DNA of 40,111 nucleotides from positions 7,501-47,611 of the forward strand of contig JAWQFJ010028216.1 in assembly GCA_034096865.1 (NCBI GenBank), in the 5' to 3' direction. Of this stretch, positions 37,303-40,111 are shown one piece after another; positions within the stretch are counted from its first letter, which is position 1; each line of letters begins with the position of its first letter. Made by a program: the position numbers and the translations under genes. Below the pieces are notes generated by a model. It was not told where the DNA came from, made no database searches, and saw only the letters and a list, made by a program, of their open reading frames with translations. The stretch is from Theodoxus fluviatilis. Its lineage: Eukaryota; Mollusca; Gastropoda; Cycloneritida; Neritidae.

Positions 37303-39164
37303 ATGCCGATTAAGAGGAAGTTTGCGAGTGTGCAGAGAAGAAAGAGGTGATTCATGGGAAATCAGTTCGTAGGGAAAGACTGTGGTGGTGAGAGGAAGTC
37401 ATCTGAGATGGGGAGAGGCGGAGTCCAAGCTGGAGCAGGCTTGCCAAGTATCGGTGGCGAGTCTGCACAGGGGAGTGACACTGACACTGACACTACTGAC
37501 AGGGCCGAGCAGAGTGACAACAATATTGCCGAGGCAAATAGCAACAATAAAGTTTGCGAGAGTGCATCTGCTCAGAAACTCGCCTCTTGTGAAGATGCAG
37601 CAACCTCATTGTGTGATAGTGAGTATGGCTATGCATTCATAGACTTGGACGTGTTGTTTTCATCCGTGAAGGAGTTGTTGTCATGTACAGAATGCCAGGG
37701 GAGGGAGTTGACTGTGGAGGAGAGGCTTCCAAGTCAGGGCTTCGCAAGGGAGTTTATTGTGACGTGTCAAGCGTGTGATGTCATCCAGATGATCTCAACA
37801 TCAAAGAAGGCCAAGCTGTCATGATGTAAACAAGAGAGCGAGCTATGCTTTCAGACAGATTGGGTGTGGACTGAGAAAGATAAAAACTTTCTCAGCATTC
37901 ATGAACATGCCAAAGGCTATGACCAATGCAGCATACAGGAATCAAGTGAAGGCTCTGAAAGTGTCAGCTTCTGCACTTTGTCAGCGTAGTATGGCTGAAG
38001 CTGCCAAAGAAATTCATTTGTCTGCTGACAGTGAGCAACATGTTGTGGAGACTGCAGTGTCTGTGGATGGTACATGGCAGCGGAGGGGACACTCCTCCCT
38101 AAATGGTGTGGTTTTTGCCATCCACATGCCAGAAGAGACAAATGCTGCAGGGAAAGTTCTTGACTTTGCAGTTCTGACAAAGAAATGCAAAGGTTGTGAG
38201 ACTTGGGAGAAGAGGGACAAGACTAATGAGGCTTATATCAAGTGGAGGGGGACACATGTCTGCTCAGTGAAGCATGATGGATCTGCCTGATCGATGGAAA
38301 CAAAAGGAGCAGTTGAAATGTTTCAGCGATCCGAAGAGAAGCATTCCCTCCAGTATGTATCATACTATGGAGATGGAGACAGCAAAGCCTTCAGACAGGT
38401 GCAGAAGGACTGTTCAAATGGTTCCAAAATGACCCAAAAAGAATGTATTGGACATGTCAGCATAGAGTAGGGTCAAGGCTGAGAAAACTTGTGCATACAG
38501 AGACAGGAATGAAAGGGAAGGGAAAGTTGACAGTAGCAAAAATTGACACCCTTCAAAATTTCTTTGGATTGGCTATTAGAAGAAATAAAGGGAACCTGGA
38601 GGCAATGAAAAGAGAAATAAGGGCAGGACTGTATAATGTTGATTCCACTGATGACAGTCCTCGCCATGAACTGTGCTCTGACTCATGGTGCAAATATGGA
38701 AAGGAGGGTTTCAAACACCGTCATGGTCTTCCTGCTGAGGTGTTAACCAAAGTAGAGAAAATCTATGATGATCTGATGCACTGCTTTCCTGCTGCTTGCA
38801 TGGGAATACTCAAAACCAAAATGAAAGCTTTAATCACATGGTGTGGATCCGTTGTCCAAAGGATGTGTATTTTGGGAGGGATGTGCTTGAAATGAGTGTG
38901 GCTGATGCTGTTGTTTGTTTCAACTCTGGGGCAAAGGGGCAGATTGATATTCTGAGACATGCTGGGCTCACTCCTGGACACTGGACTCTTGCTGGGTGTT
39001 CCAAGATAGATAAAGAAAGAGTAGAGGTGTCTAAAAGGCAAGCAGCAGCCTCAGGGAAGCAAAGACGGAAAGTCCTACATGCACGAAGAAAGGGAAAAGA
39101 GGATTGGTACAGGGGAAAAAAGGGGGATGATCACTACCAAAAGGGTGCATTTCATTGTGTATGA
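37303..39164 (+). pseudogene. Mutator-like transposase pseudogene
   Basis: ATG 37303 opens MPIKRKFASVQRRKR, then TGA (37348-37350). The same frame continues with a Ser/Thr-rich region and a Cys-pair segment (CTEC...CQAC). After a shift near 37820 the frame gives DVNKRASYAFRQIGCGL and FMNMPKAMTNAAYRNQVKAL, then SVDGTWQRRGHSSLNGVV (first catalytic Asp), CKGCETW, TGA (38288-38290) and GDGDSKAF (second Asp). After another shift near 38457 come HRVGSRLRKL and FFGLAIRRNKGNLEAMK. A last shift near 38795 gives NTQNQNESFNHMVW (catalytic Glu) and a basic tail. The motif order fits the animal Mutator-like transposase domain (Pfam PF20700, from memory). Two stops and three frameshifts make it inactive. 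Confidence 0.85.
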
Positions 39165-39985
39165 GGTGTATAGCAAAGTGCTGGTGTGTCAGACTCCAGA
39201 AAACTTGAAAATTGCCATGTAGCCCCATATCAGAAGGTGGGACCGGTAACTATTTCCTTTATTTGCGTTTTTCTCAACACTATGTTTTTTAAACCTTGTG
39301 TGAACTGCCTTGACTACATATTTACATATGATGCAATGTCAAAAGGTGCGTTTTCAGTCAAGCAAAAATCAACTTAATGATTATTGTTGTTTTTAATGTG
39401 GGTTTTGTTACGAAATGGTTCTTCTTCAATATTCTTAACCCATTAGACACTATGACAGTATACACAAAAGGGTCCTGAAAACCTGAGCCTTTTTCAGAAA
39501 AACTGAAGAAGTCGGGTACGTTTACAAAAAATTTATTAACTCCACTTGTAACAATCACAGAGACACAAAATAAGCATTGTCTTAAAGCTGACATCCATTG
39601 CTACAAGCTCATACAATCAAATACAACACACTACAAGTCAAAATTTAGGAATTATTTTTTAAAATTAGAAAATAGTGCAAAAACGGACACATTCACCTTG
39701 ATTTTCAGTTCAAAATTATGGTTTTTAGAAAGAAAACCTCCCAAATAAGCTCAAAACAGACTCTTAATGGATAATTTACTCATTTAGCTATCTGCTGAAA
39801 CAAAATGCAAAGTCCTAAATCAATTTGTTCATGAGATACAGCAAATATGGTACATGACATGAAATCGCAAAAAAAAATTTTTTTTTTTTACATGATCACA
39901 AAGTAATTTTCACCATGCCTTTTTTCACTCAGATAAAGGTAAACATGAAGCACATGCATGACATGACAGATAATATAAAGAGAAA
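39165..39985. other. Intron 11 DNA after the Mutator-like gene
   Basis: AT-rich with an A/T homopolymer block at about 39869-39890. Probably includes the 3' part of the transposon; no terminal repeat identified. Confidence 0.4.
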
Positions 39986-39994
39986 AGGTGCAAG

Positions 39995-40111
39995 ACATGC
40001 ATTTGCAAGTGATAGTCTTTCAAAAATAGGCATGCATTAATTAGCAAGTGATAAAGTCTTTCAAAAATAGGCATGCATTAGCAAGTGATAAAGTCTTTCA
40101 AAAATCATGAT
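39995..40111. repeat. Short tandem repeat at the right edge, about 37-42 bp unit
   Basis: GCAAGTGATAAAGTCTTTCA followed by AAAATAGGCATGCATTA occurs three times (near 40002, 40042, 40084); the first lacks AA and the second has an extra ATTA. It runs off the window, so copy number is unknown. Confidence 0.85.

Noticed and set aside
38763..39041. Minus-strand frames opposite the Mutator-like transposase
   Set aside because: They are antisense shadows; the plus strand has catalytic motifs of a known family.

Overview
This window is animal nuclear DNA, most likely from a marine invertebrate and probably a mollusc. That reading rests on the intron-rich layout, the SINE/MITE density, the DIRS and piggyBac content and the short microsatellites; no rRNA or mitochondrial marker fixes the species. 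No prokaryotic operon, tRNA, rRNA or CRISPR array is present.

The one host gene recognised is a NEK10 orthologue (NIMA-related kinase 10) on the + strand. Eleven consecutive coding exons can be placed: 7517-7596, 9273-9359, 10004-10093, 11415-11546, 13780-13864, 17367-17403, 19901-20046, 20579-20746, 28008-28196, 34480-34621 and 36593-36714. All splice sites are AG/GT and the codon phases agree at all ten junctions. The exons give 1278 coding bases (426 codons) running from the armadillo-type repeats through the Gly-rich loop, catalytic Lys, alphaC Glu and hinge of the kinase domain. The 5' exons and the HRD/DFG half of the kinase lie outside the window.

Layout: 1-6404 is a 44-bp satellite array (145 uninterrupted units plus a partial one). 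Next come a degenerate minisatellite (6405-6650), a perfect 105-bp inverted repeat (6974-7240) and exon 1. Introns 1-4 hold a MITE, LINE tails, (TG)n, SINE copies and a (CATC)n tract. Intron 5 holds a short TIR element inside a decayed Ty3/gypsy fragment on the minus strand, plus another MITE. Intron 6 is mostly a 37-bp minisatellite with a 481-bp (13-unit) higher-order repeat. Intron 8 contains a DIRS-like retrotransposon (22356-27528) with inverted terminal repeats and a textbook internal complementary region, inserted into a MITE and lacking an obvious reverse transcriptase. Intron 9 holds a TTAA-flanked piggyBac pseudo-element (28508-32580), a probable second piggyBac-like 5' end with paired palindromes, and two SINEs. 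Intron 10 holds a foldback structure whose loop encodes the start of a THAP-like zinc finger. Intron 11 holds a decayed Mutator-like transposase gene and ends in a short tandem repeat at the window edge.

The genes other than NEK10 are all transposon-derived and almost all broken. The window is best read as a kinase gene whose introns have grown by nested insertion of at least eight kinds of mobile or tandem DNA.
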